Source of the DNA: FEB-25 sp963822175
GTDB taxonomy: Bacteria; Chloroflexota; Anaerolineae; Anaerolineales; UBA4823
Assembly (NCBI GenBank): GCA_963822175.1
Contig: CAWGGJ010000007.1
Span: 248,001 to 312,000, forward strand
Reading direction: 5' to 3'
Length of the DNA: 64,000 nucleotides
In this document: in pieces, positions 45,401 to 53,458 of the stretch
Layout: each line of letters begins with the position of its first letter
Numbering within the stretch: position 1 is the first letter of the stretch
Notes under the pieces: model-generated
Seen by the model: only the letters and a program-made list of their open reading frames with translations
The model's database searches: none
What the model was told of the DNA's origin: nothing
Position numbers and translations under genes: made by a program

Positions 45401-47016
45401 CCGATACACTCCCCCCTGACGTTAGCTTTGGCGGTTTCGTCTCGGATGGTGGGGCATCGGAGCAAGATGGCACGATCAGCTGGTCGGGTACCATGTTTGT
45501 GGATACAGAAGTCAGGGTGGTATTCACTTCTACCGTAGACATGAATTACAACCTGTATGGTGAAACCATCACCAATACAGCCGAATTTTCAACCGGGTAT
45601 GCAGGCAGTGGCAACGCTTCAGCAGCATTTACCGTCGCTGGTCCTCCTGATGTAACCATCACCAAGCAGGTGGATGTGCCTGAGATGATAAACCCGGGAG
45701 AAGTGGTCACTTACACCCTGGCGCTGAATAATTCCGGCCAGGCACCGGCAGTCAACCTATCAATGACCGATACCCTTCCTGCGGGAATTACCTTCGGCGG
45801 ATGGGTAGTACAAAACGGTGCACTAGAATCGGATGGCGTCATCACCTGGGATGGAGATTTATCCGGCGCAAAGGAGTTTATTTTTACTGCCACGGTTGAC
45901 TATGATCCCAGCGGTTACGGACAAACCATCACGAACACTGTGGTGTTTACTTCCGCAAACGCGGGCTCCGGCCTGGCAGATTCCGCACTCACGATTGGGA
46001 CACCCGTATTAAGCATCGACAAAACCGTTGAGACAATGCACATCCCAGCCATGCCGGGAGAGCCAATTACCTATACCCTCGTAGTACATAATGACGGCAC
46101 CACCGGTGCCGTAGGTGTTCACATCTGGGATATGCTGCCGGACTATGTGGTTGGGGATGATGTGGATATCACCGAAAACATCAATGCTGGTGCAGTTTAC
46201 ACGGTTACCATCCCCGCTATGTTGGCGATCGATGTGCCGCTCGGATTGACGATCAACAATACCGCATACTACGAAAGCGGTGATCTGTCCGGTGAGGCCA
46301 GTGCCAGTTTTGTTGTTTGGGCTGGTGAGCCGATCCTTGGCATCACCAAGACCGTTGAGATCGCTCATGACCCAGCCCAGCCTGGTGATCCGATCACCTA
46401 CACGGTCGCGGTGCGCAATGACGGTACCGCCGATGCAGTGGACGTACATATCTGGGATACATTACCAGAATATGTGCTTGGTAATGACGTGGATATTACC
46501 ACCACGATCGGCACAGGCGAGGCGTACACCATCACTGTATCTGCAATACTAGCAGCCGATGTCCCTCTCGGATTGACGATCATCAATACCGCATACTACG
46601 AAAGCGGTGATCTGTCCGGTGAGGCCAGTGCCAGTTTTCTTGTTTGGGCTGGTGAGCCAATCCTTGGCATCACCAAGACCGTTGAGACGGCGCATGACCC
46701 AGCCCAACCTGGTGACCCGATCACCTACACGGTTGTGGTGCGAAATGACGGCACTGCTGACGCGGTGGATGTGCATATCTGGGATATGCTTCCTGAGTAT
46801 GTGATCGGAAGTGATGTGGATATCACCGTCACCATCAGTGTTGGTACAGCATACACTGTCACCATTCCTGCCATGTTGGCAACTGATGTGCCACGCGGGG
46901 CTTCGATCACTAACACTGCATACTTTGAAAGTGGTGATCTGAGTGGTGATGACAGTGTCAGTTTCTCGGTTGCTTTGCTTAATAAAATATATTTACCGCT
47001 TCTCTGGAGACACTAA
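39427..47016 (+). CDS. giant secreted multidomain protein with a PHP phosphoesterase domain
   Basis: The 2529-residue product has a signal peptide (about 1-38), then two near-identical 216-residue repeats (59-274 and 275-490), a DUF11 domain (about 492-608), an OB-fold-like domain (612-798), two SbsA-type Ig-like domains (800-1012), and a PHP domain (about 1015-1350) starting FGDIHNHTSYSDG and with ISDHS, the metal-binding histidine pattern of PHP phosphoesterases. A CARDB-like segment, a glutamine-amidotransferase-like fold (LIDAGHG, about 1455 on) and another OB-fold (about 1752-1945) follow, then about five DUF11 repeats (1950-2515). The end is IYLPLLWRH. OB-folds and PHP together recall extracellular nucleases, but the substrate is not known. 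GGAGGAG precedes the ATG. Confidence 0.88.
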   Translation: MHNPKKHHPHYVSILVRAILVLMLVLPAFSPIGSAQASGRYASSASEATGSGPGILGTPLLDENFAYGETPGNLTAVSGGNWVTHSGTSGFIQYVTSSLSMPSYISSGIGGSATHNETGEDVNRSFTEQTNTVVYYAALVNIPLATASGDYYLHFKNISTGFAARLFARDSAGALQFGIGTSSTPSYGTTNFAYNTTYLVVAKHDQTTGISTLYVLDSCVSTEPVSPLATATGTALASITAIAIRQSTNTPDGTVDGIRVATNWADAATCYVPPPLLDENFDYGETPGNLTAVSGGNWVTHSGTSGFIQYVTSSLSMPSYVSSGIGGSATHNETGEDVNRSFTEQTNTVVYYAALVNIPLATASGDYYLHFKNISTGFAARLFARDSAGALQFGIGTSSTPSYGTTNFAYNTTYLVVAKHDQATGISTLHVLDSCVSTEPVSPLATATGTALASITAIAIRQSTNTPDGTVDGIRVATNWASAARCGTPPPPALTIGKAAPSTVEVNDSFDYTISVANDLGITLNDAVITDSLPLSATFQAATPGYELLPGNVISWTVPSIANGGSTTFTVTVTAPAVEATLVNFDYGVSASNWFTFTMGTPVTTTVRDPDLITPIATARAGGAGWYGTIRGNVTVLPGTFATRSFTIQDDTGGLYIYPPYGTVMPPMVLGDVVQVKGSITSYNGLLEVSTVDNITWIDSGTVPDPLVTPTGSVGSTQGKLVQIQGQVTSIVPPTPPSTNWTLLINDGSGQTQVYVYGMTGIDMSSFSAPMPMRVTGMSGHYNTPQVNPRFQSDMVDLRPPTVTGTNPANAALDVNLYRPLSATFSKAMTASTINTGTFTLIGSAGAVNGMVSYEESSKTASFTPDAALSEYSIYTATLTTGIQDIYGISLEAPYTWTFTTGAADVTPPAIVGVSPLPDAIEVPLSANVVVTFTEDLHPSSLDAAHFLLEGPYGQIPNALTYDPSSFVVTLNPDAKLLPTTIYTATVTGSTADWAGLTIGSDYVWSFETSVEPPMNVYFGDIHNHTSYSDGSGTPVDALAAGEAAGFDFMAISDHSYAIADSEWEDTLAAVEAATDPGFVALRGFEYTQGAEGHINVYNTERHAVRTDTGCAYCDYTPNLEAGSTVAGFYQWAASTGLIGIDEAGTVMQFNHPGWINFNDWTYHPEVSAIARMEEVGNGNGTSYAFSEDEYIRSLDYGWKVGASNNADTHTAYWGINTDHRTGVIMSELTKDALLEALRERRTFATEDKNFSLWMKANGAWMGSEIANSGSIQFEIHGLDADGELATLVEVITDQGVSILKYVPETSDFTWTTQLDISTGVHYFYVKVTQADGDRIVGSPVWTMGSEDIAVTDVIIQPSIPTIYNPSLLTARITNRNSNARTVTVSMDVNGEYLNPSVDVSVPGNSDVFANFSWQPVITGEVTVTAHIIGAPEGDNPDDNEGVLTLEVTDDHLPLILIDAGHGNLNAAGREMRMFIDDLSAHQYNVLKNLNELTTADLDPTVVKLLIITAPQYAYTDPELSAIAEYMAAGGSLWMLGLSDYTGKVPWAATVANRENAILSAIETRIGSEINMRVNDDEIIDANNNNGYVFGVIWSNFPAENTTSIGLNVEALASWSLNSLRGRNTNEPLTASTPGVQVAVQGDLDVGYTQYNSYWDPNHTSNTDADGANDAYIYNPTWVYPNDPPEPPADAIPVPMAAVTQLPNGAGRIMLYGDSSDPFTTFAYTAGDGKQNELFNLESVMWLLGEPLQKSTIAEARAQAVVNQPENLDKLVWVEGEITAAYGEFFNVLYVQDETGGITVHAPAGDIDPSSYTRGTVVRVVGTVGIYNGDTEIEFFEAEMVQVIDPGTGEPLPLPMNTYQASLEESQGWLSVITGTVTTKTGVDNIFVDDGSGPVRVFLDGYNGDFADVQVNALVRVTGLVSEDGDGQRIRVRNYGMHPEYADDVVILPQTLELGISKTVSTPEMILPGSLITYTIVLSNTGSGTVLETSLTDTLPPDVSFGGFVSDGGASEQDGTISWSGTMFVDTEVRVVFTSTVDMNYNLYGETITNTAEFSTGYAGSGNASAAFTVAGPPDVTITKQVDVPEMINPGEVVTYTLALNNSGQAPAVNLSMTDTLPAGITFGGWVVQNGALESDGVITWDGDLSGAKEFIFTATVDYDPSGYGQTITNTVVFTSANAGSGLADSALTIGTPVLSIDKTVETMHIPAMPGEPITYTLVVHNDGTTGAVGVHIWDMLPDYVVGDDVDITENINAGAVYTVTIPAMLAIDVPLGLTINNTAYYESGDLSGEASASFVVWAGEPILGITKTVEIAHDPAQPGDPITYTVAVRNDGTADAVDVHIWDTLPEYVLGNDVDITTTIGTGEAYTITVSAILAADVPLGLTIINTAYYESGDLSGEASASFLVWAGEPILGITKTVETAHDPAQPGDPITYTVVVRNDGTADAVDVHIWDMLPEYVIGSDVDITVTISVGTAYTVTIPAMLATDVPRGASITNTAYFESGDLSGDDSVSFSVALLNKIYLPLLWRH
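39601..40248 (+). repeat. tandem in-frame repeat, copy 1 (648 bp)
   Basis: By eye about 14 mismatches separate this from the next copy over its first 610 bases, with no gaps; the last 40 bases are more different. It encodes a 216-residue concanavalin-like domain. Confidence 0.95.
40249..40896 (+). repeat. tandem in-frame repeat, copy 2 (648 bp)
   Basis: This is directly adjacent to copy 1 and has the same length. The near-identity including third codon positions shows a recent duplication or ongoing gene conversion. Confidence 0.95.
46003..46965 (+). repeat. three DUF11 repeats of about 327 bp
   Basis: Three successive units start with an ITKTVE or IDKTVE strand; the second and third (from about 46327 and 46654) are close at the DNA level, and the first is more diverged. 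Each encodes one 109-residue DUF11 domain. Confidence 0.85.
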
Positions 47017-47040
47017 TACTACAAACTTCATATTAATTAG

Positions 47041-47078
47041 AAGGGGCTGCCTCAAAAAAGGGCAGCCCCTTTGCTTTT
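47041..47078. terminator. bidirectional terminator between the giant protein and the hydrolase
   Basis: The stem AAGGGGCTGCC/GGCAGCCCCTT has an A-rich loop, followed by TTGCTTTT. It overlaps the stop codon of the convergent hydrolase gene, so it can serve both. Confidence 0.85.
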
Positions 47079-48234
47079 ATGGTGTGTAGCCTCTTAGATA
47101 TTGATCAAAGAATTGTATCGTTCGTTTCATGGCCAGGTTGAAATAGTTCGACAGGTTGTGATTATCATCAGGGTATTGGTAATATTCGACCGTTTCTCCT
47201 GCTTGCATGACCTGTTCGTACAGACTTTGGGAGAAAGCGAAAGGAACCTCGGTATCGCTCGTCCCATGGTGTAGTTGGAGCGGGCCGGAGAGATCAGCAA
47301 GGTAATTGTTCGCCGAAATACCCATCCAGAAATCCGGATTCTCTTCTGGTGTGCCATATTGTTCCTGCCAGCTCGTTCTCCAGCCAGAACGGAAATTTGG
47401 ATTGGGGGTCATGGTCGGCACGCCGGGGGTAGGTCGCCTCCAGCAACAAAGCAACTCCGGATATGAGCCAACAACGCCGGCCCAAATCACACCCGCCCGG
47501 ATATCCGGTGATATGACCATTGCCCGTAACGTCAGGAATCCTCCCATGGAATGTCCCCACATCCCAATTCGATCTGGGTCTGCCTGCGGAAAAGCCTGTA
47601 GAGAAGAAACTGCATTAAGAACATCAACTGTATACCCCGGGTCGCCGTAAGCACCACTCGCCCGACCCTCTGAGCGGTCATGGCCGCGGTAATCGATCCG
47701 GTAAACGATATAGCCATTACGTGCCAGTTGGTCCACATAGGCAATGTACCGCTCTGTAGACCTGTATACCTCCGGTGGAATATAACCGTGGTTGAACACG
47801 ATCGCCGGCCAACCCGTGGCAGGCTTTTCTCCATCCGGGATGGTTAATAAACCATAGATTCTCAATCCATCTGAGTCATACCAGGCGATATAGCGGGAAT
47901 AATTAGCGCCTGGTTCCAGTGTTTCTTCAATGGTTATCGCACTACCTGGATAGGTCGTTTGCCTGGCTGCCAAGATATTCATTGGATGGAGCGTGGGTGT
48001 GCTCGTCGGCCTCAGCGTCGAGGTCGGGGTCGGAGAGGGGGTTGAGCTGGGTATGGGTACGGTGGTTGAGGTGGGAGTAAAACTTGGCGAGGGAGCAGTT
48101 GTTGTGGTCATAACCGCAGAAGTGGTTGAAGCAGTTATAAGACCTGCCGCGTTTAATGGCTGCCGGTTACAGCTGACAGTCACAAAGATCAATATCCACC
48201 CCAGAATCAGTCCAACCAATAAATTCTTTAACAT
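47077..48234 (-). CDS. alpha/beta hydrolase (prolyl-oligopeptidase/dienelactone type), lipoprotein
   Basis: The 385-residue product has a lipoprotein signal ending VTVSC (Cys22), a Ser/Thr/Pro-rich linker (about 30-85) and an alpha/beta hydrolase domain. The oxyanion region is VFNHGYIPP, the nucleophile elbow is GHSMGG, and Asp and His candidates are in GTSDTEVP and DDNHNLS near the C-terminus. The family hydrolyses peptide or ester bonds. The protein is probably on the outer face of the membrane. There is no operon partner. Confidence 0.88.
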   Translation of the reverse strand: MLKNLLVGLILGWILIFVTVSCNRQPLNAAGLITASTTSAVMTTTTAPSPSFTPTSTTVPIPSSTPSPTPTSTLRPTSTPTLHPMNILAARQTTYPGSAITIEETLEPGANYSRYIAWYDSDGLRIYGLLTIPDGEKPATGWPAIVFNHGYIPPEVYRSTERYIAYVDQLARNGYIVYRIDYRGHDRSEGRASGAYGDPGYTVDVLNAVSSLQAFPQADPDRIGMWGHSMGGFLTLRAMVISPDIRAGVIWAGVVGSYPELLCCWRRPTPGVPTMTPNPNFRSGWRTSWQEQYGTPEENPDFWMGISANNYLADLSGPLQLHHGTSDTEVPFAFSQSLYEQVMQAGETVEYYQYPDDNHNLSNYFNLAMKRTIQFFDQYLRGYTP

Positions 48235-48302
48235 AGCTCAAATACCAATTACGACACAAAATAAAACAACTAATAAATCCTTATGGGATAGCGCAGCTTG
48301 AA

Positions 48303-49274
48303 TCAGTCAGACCAGGGGGCAATCTTCCGATCCCAGCGGTGTGAGCGCAGTTGAGCGATCAATTCATCGGGCAAGCCCTTGCCATCACTCACGCTTATAT
48401 CTTCTTCCAGGTGTTTCAGGGTGCGCATCCCAACGATGGTTGTGCTGACAGCTGGATTGGACAGGATAAAGCGCAGTGCCATCTCAGGCAGGCTCATTCT
48501 TTCAGGCAGGGATGCCTTTAGCGCATTTGCCCGCACCACCGTGGGATGCAGGTTCTCCGGGCCAAAATATCTCGCCCTCCAGTCGTTCTCTGGAAAGCGC
48601 GTCTCATCCGTAAGTGTGCCAGATAGACCGCCCTCATCCAACGGAACCCTTGCAATCACCCCAACACCCATCTTTTCACAAAGCGGGAACAATTGGTCTT
48701 CCGGAGCCTGGTCAAAGATATTGTAGATCACCTGGACCGCATCCACCAACCCGGTCTGGATCGCTTTTATCCCGTTCCAAGGCTCCCAGCGATTTATGCT
48801 CAGCCCAAAATACCTGATGAGCTTCTTTGCCTTCAGGTCAGCAATGGTTTCCTTCCACTCGTCATCCTCACTCCAGGAATCATCCCAAACATGAAATTGC
48901 AACACATCCAACGGACTGGTTCCAATACCTTCCAGGATCTTCTCTGTATTGTCTAGGATGTGCTGCCGTGGAAATACATCACCAAGCTTATCGTTTGAAG
49001 TGGCAGGCCATTTGTTGTTTTTGGGAGGGATCTTGCTGGCAGAAATTATATTTGCGGTTGGGTTATCCCTAATCAGCTTTCCTAATAGTTTATCGCTATG
49101 CCCACTTCCATACGCCCAGGCGCTGTCAAAAAAATTACATCCTAAATCAAGGGATTTTTGTAATGTGTCCAGCGATTCCTTATCATCGGAACCTGACCAG
49201 CCGCCCATCCCCCACAATCCATGGCCAATTTCGCTCACCAACAGGTCAGTTTTTCCAAATTTTCGATATTCCAT
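48303..49274 (-). CDS. aldo/keto reductase
   Basis: The 323-residue NADPH-dependent reductase has the AKR TIM barrel. The catalytic tetrad can be read as Asp and Tyr in FDSAWAYG, Lys in SASKIPP and His in LQFHVWD. The N-terminal KFGKTDLLVSEIGHGLW and the C-terminal ALRFILSNPAVSTTIVG blocks are typical of the family. GAAAGGA precedes the ATG. It lies downstream of the terminator of the catabolic operon, so it is probably transcribed separately. Substrate unknown; sugar aldehydes or ketones are plausible from context. Confidence 0.9.
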   Translation of the reverse strand: MEYRKFGKTDLLVSEIGHGLWGMGGWSGSDDKESLDTLQKSLDLGCNFFDSAWAYGSGHSDKLLGKLIRDNPTANIISASKIPPKNNKWPATSNDKLGDVFPRQHILDNTEKILEGIGTSPLDVLQFHVWDDSWSEDDEWKETIADLKAKKLIRYFGLSINRWEPWNGIKAIQTGLVDAVQVIYNIFDQAPEDQLFPLCEKMGVGVIARVPLDEGGLSGTLTDETRFPENDWRARYFGPENLHPTVVRANALKASLPERMSLPEMALRFILSNPAVSTTIVGMRTLKHLEEDISVSDGKGLPDELIAQLRSHRWDRKIAPWSD

Positions 49275-49376
49275 CTTATTTTCCTTTCTTCATCCCCCGA
49301 GCTGGCAGGATGCAGTCGATTTTATCATACCCAAAAGGCAAATGATCGCAGCAGCCTGCAGTGAATTGACCTTGAT

Positions 49377-49415
49377 AATAAACAAAAGACCTGCCCGTAC
49401 CAAGTGGGCAGGTCT
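49377..49415 (-). terminator. rho-independent terminator of the catabolic operon
   Basis: On the minus strand a perfect 10-bp stem AGACCTGCCC/GGGCAGGTCT with a 9-nt loop runs into TTTTGTTT. It lies 20 bp after the OYE-like stop. Confidence 0.9.
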
Positions 49416-49435
49416 CAAACCAGGTTTCGGTTCGC

Positions 49436-50677
49436 CTAGGTGTGCATTTCCTTCAGGGGGCCATATTTCTTGCGTGTCTCAACCAGCACCTTGGTGTAGT
49501 ATTTATTATAGGTGCAGCAACCTATCGGCTGCTGGCGGATGAGCAGCTCGAGGCAATTATCGCAGGTGGTGCAGAAGTTGATCTCCTTCTCACGGTCTTC
49601 ACGCAGTTTAAGCGGTAGCAATGGGTCAGCCAGCGACTGGCGCCCGAGGCCGATCATATCGGTGTACCCCTTGGCGATATTCTGGGCACCATAGGCAAGC
49701 AAAGCGCTATCCTTGGGGCTGACTGCCTGGAGCTTACTCTTGCCCTTACCAAACACAGAGTAATTCGAGCCAATGACGACGGTTTCCTTCTTCAGGTTTT
49801 CGCGGAAGACCTTGGCAAAATACTGGTGCAGGTAAGCAAAATAGGGGTGGTCCTTATCCGCCTGGGTAAGGCTGATGGTGATCGATGGGCTTCCGGCTGA
49901 TTGGACGAAATATTGTGCCCCGCGCTCTTCCAGCCCCTTTACCAGGTCAATCGGCTCGGTCAGGTCGATCACTGGTGTATCCGGTCCGGCGGTGCCAAAC
50001 CCGCCTGGGAACCCTTCCCAGACCGATATCTTTGACCCAATCAAGAAATCCTTGTCTGGCACGGCTTTCTTGATGCGTTCGTATAGATCAAATGCAAACT
50101 GGCGCCGGTTCTCCCACTTTCCACCGTATTTCCACTTGCGTGTATTATATGGACGCAGGATCTGGGACCCCAAGTAGCCGTGGCAAAGTTTCATATCTAT
50201 CCCATCAGCTCCTGAATCGCGGGTGATCTTGGCGGCTAAGATGAAATCATCCATAATCTTGTCGAATTCATCTTCAGTAAAGACTTCAGCATCAAAACCA
50301 GGCAGCGGTTTAACTGAAAGCCGTTTTGAGAATTCTGGATTGCTCAGCTCGCCAGAGTGGGTGAGCTGGTAGATGAAAATGGTCTTCGGGTTAACCTCCC
50401 TCAAGCGTTTGACGAATTGGGTCAGCGCGGGGAGATTGTGGGGCATGATGAACAACTGGTTCAAGCGCCCGCGGTTCTTATCCGTGATGGTTATGGCTTC
50501 CAGGCAGACCATACCGGCTTCACCCTTGAACAGGTTCTCATAACGCGCATAGGTGAGGTCAGAAGGATTGCCCTCGGTATCGGCGTCGGTGCACTCCATC
50601 GGCTGGATGAAGAAGCGGTTCTCGCAGGTACGGGTGCCAATCTTGATCGGCGAAAGCAAAATCTCTTTTTTATCCAT
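49436..50677 (-). CDS. old-yellow-enzyme-family NADH:flavin oxidoreductase
   Basis: The 413-residue product is an FMN TIM-barrel oxidoreductase. The N-terminal KIGTRTCENRFFIQPME block, the HSGELSNP site and DGIDMKLCHGYL match the 2,4-dienoyl-CoA reductase branch. The C-terminal cysteines CTTCDNC and GCCTYN fit the [4Fe-4S] site of that branch, but the FAD/NAD domain that usually follows is missing, so an outside electron donor is needed. GGAGG lies before the ATG. It is last in the operon. Its substrate in this pathway is unknown. Confidence 0.85.
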   Translation of the reverse strand: MDKKEILLSPIKIGTRTCENRFFIQPMECTDADTEGNPSDLTYARYENLFKGEAGMVCLEAITITDKNRGRLNQLFIMPHNLPALTQFVKRLREVNPKTIFIYQLTHSGELSNPEFSKRLSVKPLPGFDAEVFTEDEFDKIMDDFILAAKITRDSGADGIDMKLCHGYLGSQILRPYNTRKWKYGGKWENRRQFAFDLYERIKKAVPDKDFLIGSKISVWEGFPGGFGTAGPDTPVIDLTEPIDLVKGLEERGAQYFVQSAGSPSITISLTQADKDHPYFAYLHQYFAKVFRENLKKETVVIGSNYSVFGKGKSKLQAVSPKDSALLAYGAQNIAKGYTDMIGLGRQSLADPLLPLKLREDREKEINFCTTCDNCLELLIRQQPIGCCTYNKYYTKVLVETRKKYGPLKEMHT

Positions 50678-50753
50678 TCGCAGTTTCCTCCAGTAATAAA
50701 TTTACTTGCTTGAACAATGAATAACTATAATGTAACAGTAATCTTTCAACAGG

Positions 50754-51140
50754 CTACAATTTTTGACAAAATTCCAGGGTCACGCCATTGGGGTCGAGGA
50801 ACAGAAGCACCCGCGCACCCAGGTTTGGCAGGTCACAGGTGGAAAGAGTGATTTCCACTCCTTCAGCCTTTAATTGCTTTTCATGCGCAGCAACATCCTC
50901 CACCTGGAAGGCAATATGCCTGAGCCCTACCTCGCTTTCAACCCTGGGGTGATTCTGGTTCAACCCATGATAATCAAACAGCTCCAGGCGGGATCCGTCC
51001 GGTAGGGCAAAATAGGTGATATCGAACTCGCCACAATCCACAGTGTTCAACTGCTTCAAGCCTAAAATTCGGCTGTAAAAATCAAGCGTTTTACGGATGT
51101 CGATAACATTAATCGAGACGTGGTCGATCTTGCTGATCAT
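50754..51140 (-). CDS. VOC (glyoxalase/bleomycin-resistance) family protein
   Basis: The 128-residue single VOC domain has a metal-ligand pattern with His in KIDHVSINV, Glu in RLELFDYHG, His in LRHIAFQVED and Glu in GVTLEFCQ. The family includes lyases, epimerases and dioxygenases. I chose the ATG at 51138-51140, where the domain begins, with GGGAG upstream; an in-frame start at 51203 would add 21 residues that do not fit the fold. Confidence 0.8.
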   Translation of the reverse strand: MISKIDHVSINVIDIRKTLDFYSRILGLKQLNTVDCGEFDITYFALPDGSRLELFDYHGLNQNHPRVESEVGLRHIAFQVEDVAAHEKQLKAEGVEITLSTCDLPNLGARVLLFLDPNGVTLEFCQKL

Positions 51141-51214
51141 CAGTGGGGTTCTCCCAAAATAAATAGAGAAAACCGATGCAGCCTGTATCACTACCGGCTG
51201 CATCGATGGCTGAA

Positions 51215-52273
51215 TTACAGAACTTCCCGCTTGGAAACCTCGGGAGATACAAAGATCTTGAACAGGCTGGGGTCCTTGCGCAGCTCAAGCAGTGCCCATT
51301 CCAGGTCCTCCAGGGGTACCTTCATGGAGAACAGCGGTTTCGGGTTGATCCTTCCATTGGAGATGAGTGTAATTGCATCTGGCCAGTCAGAACCAACACC
51401 AGCGCACGACCCGGTGACCTTCTTCTCGCCCAGCACAAATTCAAATGGGCGAATATTCATCACATCCTGCTCACCAGTGATGCCAAAGGCAGAAAGCCTG
51501 CCACCGCGACGCAGCATGGCGAATGCCTGCTCATAAGTTTTGACCGTCCCAACAGCTTCGATGGCATAATCTGCACCACGCCCGTTAGTAAGTCTCATCA
51601 CCTCGGCCACAGGGTCGGCTACATCATCGATGTGGATGGCGTAATCTGCACCCATGTCCTTGGCGATCTGCAGTCTCTTGCGGTTATCTCCAAAGATAAT
51701 GACCGGGGCACACGCCCGGAGAACTGCCATGCGTGCATGCAGCACACCCAGGCCGCAGCCGATGATGGCAACACTACTACCCAGGCAGGCATCCATGGCT
51801 TTGGCAGCATGAATGACGCAGGAGACCGGCTCAATGAACGCACCTTCTTCAAAAGTCATGTTATCAGGCAGTTTATGCAGCAGCGAGGCGGGAGCCCTGA
51901 CATATTCTGCGAATGTGCCATCGGTATGGATGCCCAATTGGGTAAAACTGTCACAGAGAAGTTTTTCTCCCTTGATGCAGTAGAAGCATTTCCCACAACT
52001 CATGTTGATGTCACAAGTGACCCGATCACCCTCACTTACACCCTTGACATTCTTGCCAACCTTGGCGACCACACCCGAGAATTCATGCCCGGGGATCATG
52101 GGCAGTTTATCGGCAGAATACCAGCCGTTATAAATGCTCCAGTCGGTACCGCAGATGCCGGTATTTTTTACCTTGATCAGCACGTCATTTTCACCAATTT
52201 CAGGCACCGGAACTTCCTTGACCTTGATCACGCCAACTTTTTCAAAAACAGCTGCTTTCATCATATTTGCCAT
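51215..52273 (-). CDS. zinc-dependent medium-chain alcohol/polyol dehydrogenase
   Basis: The 352-residue product has the catalytic zinc ligands in GICGTD and GHEFSG and the structural zinc cysteines in MSCGKCFYCIKGEKLLC. The nucleotide-binding motif is IIGCGLGVLHA, and the acidic or polar residue after strand 2 (FGDNRKR) suggests NAD. Related enzymes are sorbitol, threonine and L-iditol-type dehydrogenases. AAGGAG lies before the ATG. It is 30 bp from the sugar isomerase gene, so it probably acts on a polyol or keto-sugar. Confidence 0.9.
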   Translation of the reverse strand: MANMMKAAVFEKVGVIKVKEVPVPEIGENDVLIKVKNTGICGTDWSIYNGWYSADKLPMIPGHEFSGVVAKVGKNVKGVSEGDRVTCDINMSCGKCFYCIKGEKLLCDSFTQLGIHTDGTFAEYVRAPASLLHKLPDNMTFEEGAFIEPVSCVIHAAKAMDACLGSSVAIIGCGLGVLHARMAVLRACAPVIIFGDNRKRLQIAKDMGADYAIHIDDVADPVAEVMRLTNGRGADYAIEAVGTVKTYEQAFAMLRRGGRLSAFGITGEQDVMNIRPFEFVLGEKKVTGSCAGVGSDWPDAITLISNGRINPKPLFSMKVPLEDLEWALLELRKDPSLFKIFVSPEVSKREVL

Positions 52274-52303
52274 AAAATCTACTCCTTGAACAGTGATAAT
52301 AGT

Positions 52304-53275
52304 TTATTGAAATAAAACGTCGTGACGGCCTTCGTACGGCTTATCGATCAAAAGTGGCTTCAAATAAGCGATCGTCTTGGTGATACCGTCGTTACGGCTC
52401 ATGGTCACATCTTCGTGCTCATAAGACATGACGTAATCATAACCAATCAACGAAAGCTCGGTGATCACTTTCTTCCAGGGCACCGAACCCCAACCGGGGA
52501 TCCTGAAGCGGAAGCCACGACCAAGGCGCTGCCAGTCTCCTTGCGGGATGACACCAGAGCGGCGCACATTATGAGCGACCACTTCACCGTCTTTGGCATG
52601 CACATGATAAATTTTACCCGCCAGGGTATCGATAAAGTTCTCAACATCGATGCCAAGGTAGATCAGGTTGGCAGGATCAAAGTTGAAGCCAAATTCCTTG
52701 CGCCCACCCATCAGCTCAACCGCCCGCTGAGCAGTTTCCACATTATAGGCAAGCTCATTTGGGTGCGGCTCATGGGCAAACTTGACGCCGTACTCGCCAA
52801 ATTTATCCAATATTTTGCTCCAGCGCTCAACGAATTCCCCTTCCATATCCGACCAGCCTTTCGAATATGGCCAGGGGAAGAAGCGGCCGAAGTTTTCGCA
52901 GCCGATGAAACCTGTGACGATGGGGACCTCAAGTGCATTGGCTGCCTGGGCAGTCTTGATCATACGCTCGGTACCGAACTTGATCTTCTCCTCCTTGGTG
53001 CCCGGGAAAATCCCATCTGTGTCTTTCCCATAAGGTCCCAGGACGATCTGCCCTTCGGGGTGATTGGCCAACGCAGAGATGATCAATCCGTATGATTTGA
53101 CCAGTTTTTTTAATGCATCAGCTTTTTTGCCTTTGACGATTTCGACAATATCCAGATGTGGGTTATTGGCAAATGCTGGCATTTCCACTGCCCCATAGCC
53201 CAACTCCGAGGCCATTTTAAAAACTTCCTCAATCTTCATATCCAGAAACGTAGCAGTAAATAGACCTATTTTCAT
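52304..53275 (-). CDS. sugar phosphate isomerase/epimerase (xylose-isomerase-like TIM barrel)
   Basis: The 323-residue TIM barrel of the IolE/IolI superfamily has metal-site residues in KFAHEPHPNE, FNFDPANL and HVHAKDGE. The last block before the end (DYVMSYEHED) supplies a further Glu. It would interconvert a ketose or epimerise its C3 position. GAAAGGA precedes the ATG. It lies between a polyol dehydrogenase and a sugar kinase. A gene-free spacer of 183 bp follows toward the kinase gene. Confidence 0.88.
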   Translation of the reverse strand: MKIGLFTATFLDMKIEEVFKMASELGYGAVEMPAFANNPHLDIVEIVKGKKADALKKLVKSYGLIISALANHPEGQIVLGPYGKDTDGIFPGTKEEKIKFGTERMIKTAQAANALEVPIVTGFIGCENFGRFFPWPYSKGWSDMEGEFVERWSKILDKFGEYGVKFAHEPHPNELAYNVETAQRAVELMGGRKEFGFNFDPANLIYLGIDVENFIDTLAGKIYHVHAKDGEVVAHNVRRSGVIPQGDWQRLGRGFRFRIPGWGSVPWKKVITELSLIGYDYVMSYEHEDVTMSRNDGITKTIAYLKPLLIDKPYEGRHDVLFQ

Positions 53276-53458
53276 ATTTTTATTTTCCTTTCAATGAGTA
53301 AATTTGATTAAGTGTTCTAACATCCAGATGCGTTAGCTGATTTTTACCTGCTTGCCCTAAATAGAATAATGTTGTGATTGGAATTCCTGGTATCAGTATT
53401 GATTATAGAAACCTCCATCCTGCATGTCAATCATTAAATCCATAGCATCATGATAGGT

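Noticed and set aside
51176..52315. 379-residue plus-strand open frame opposite the zinc dehydrogenase
   Set aside because: It is the antisense of a clear dehydrogenase with intact zinc motifs; no protein family features are seen in it.
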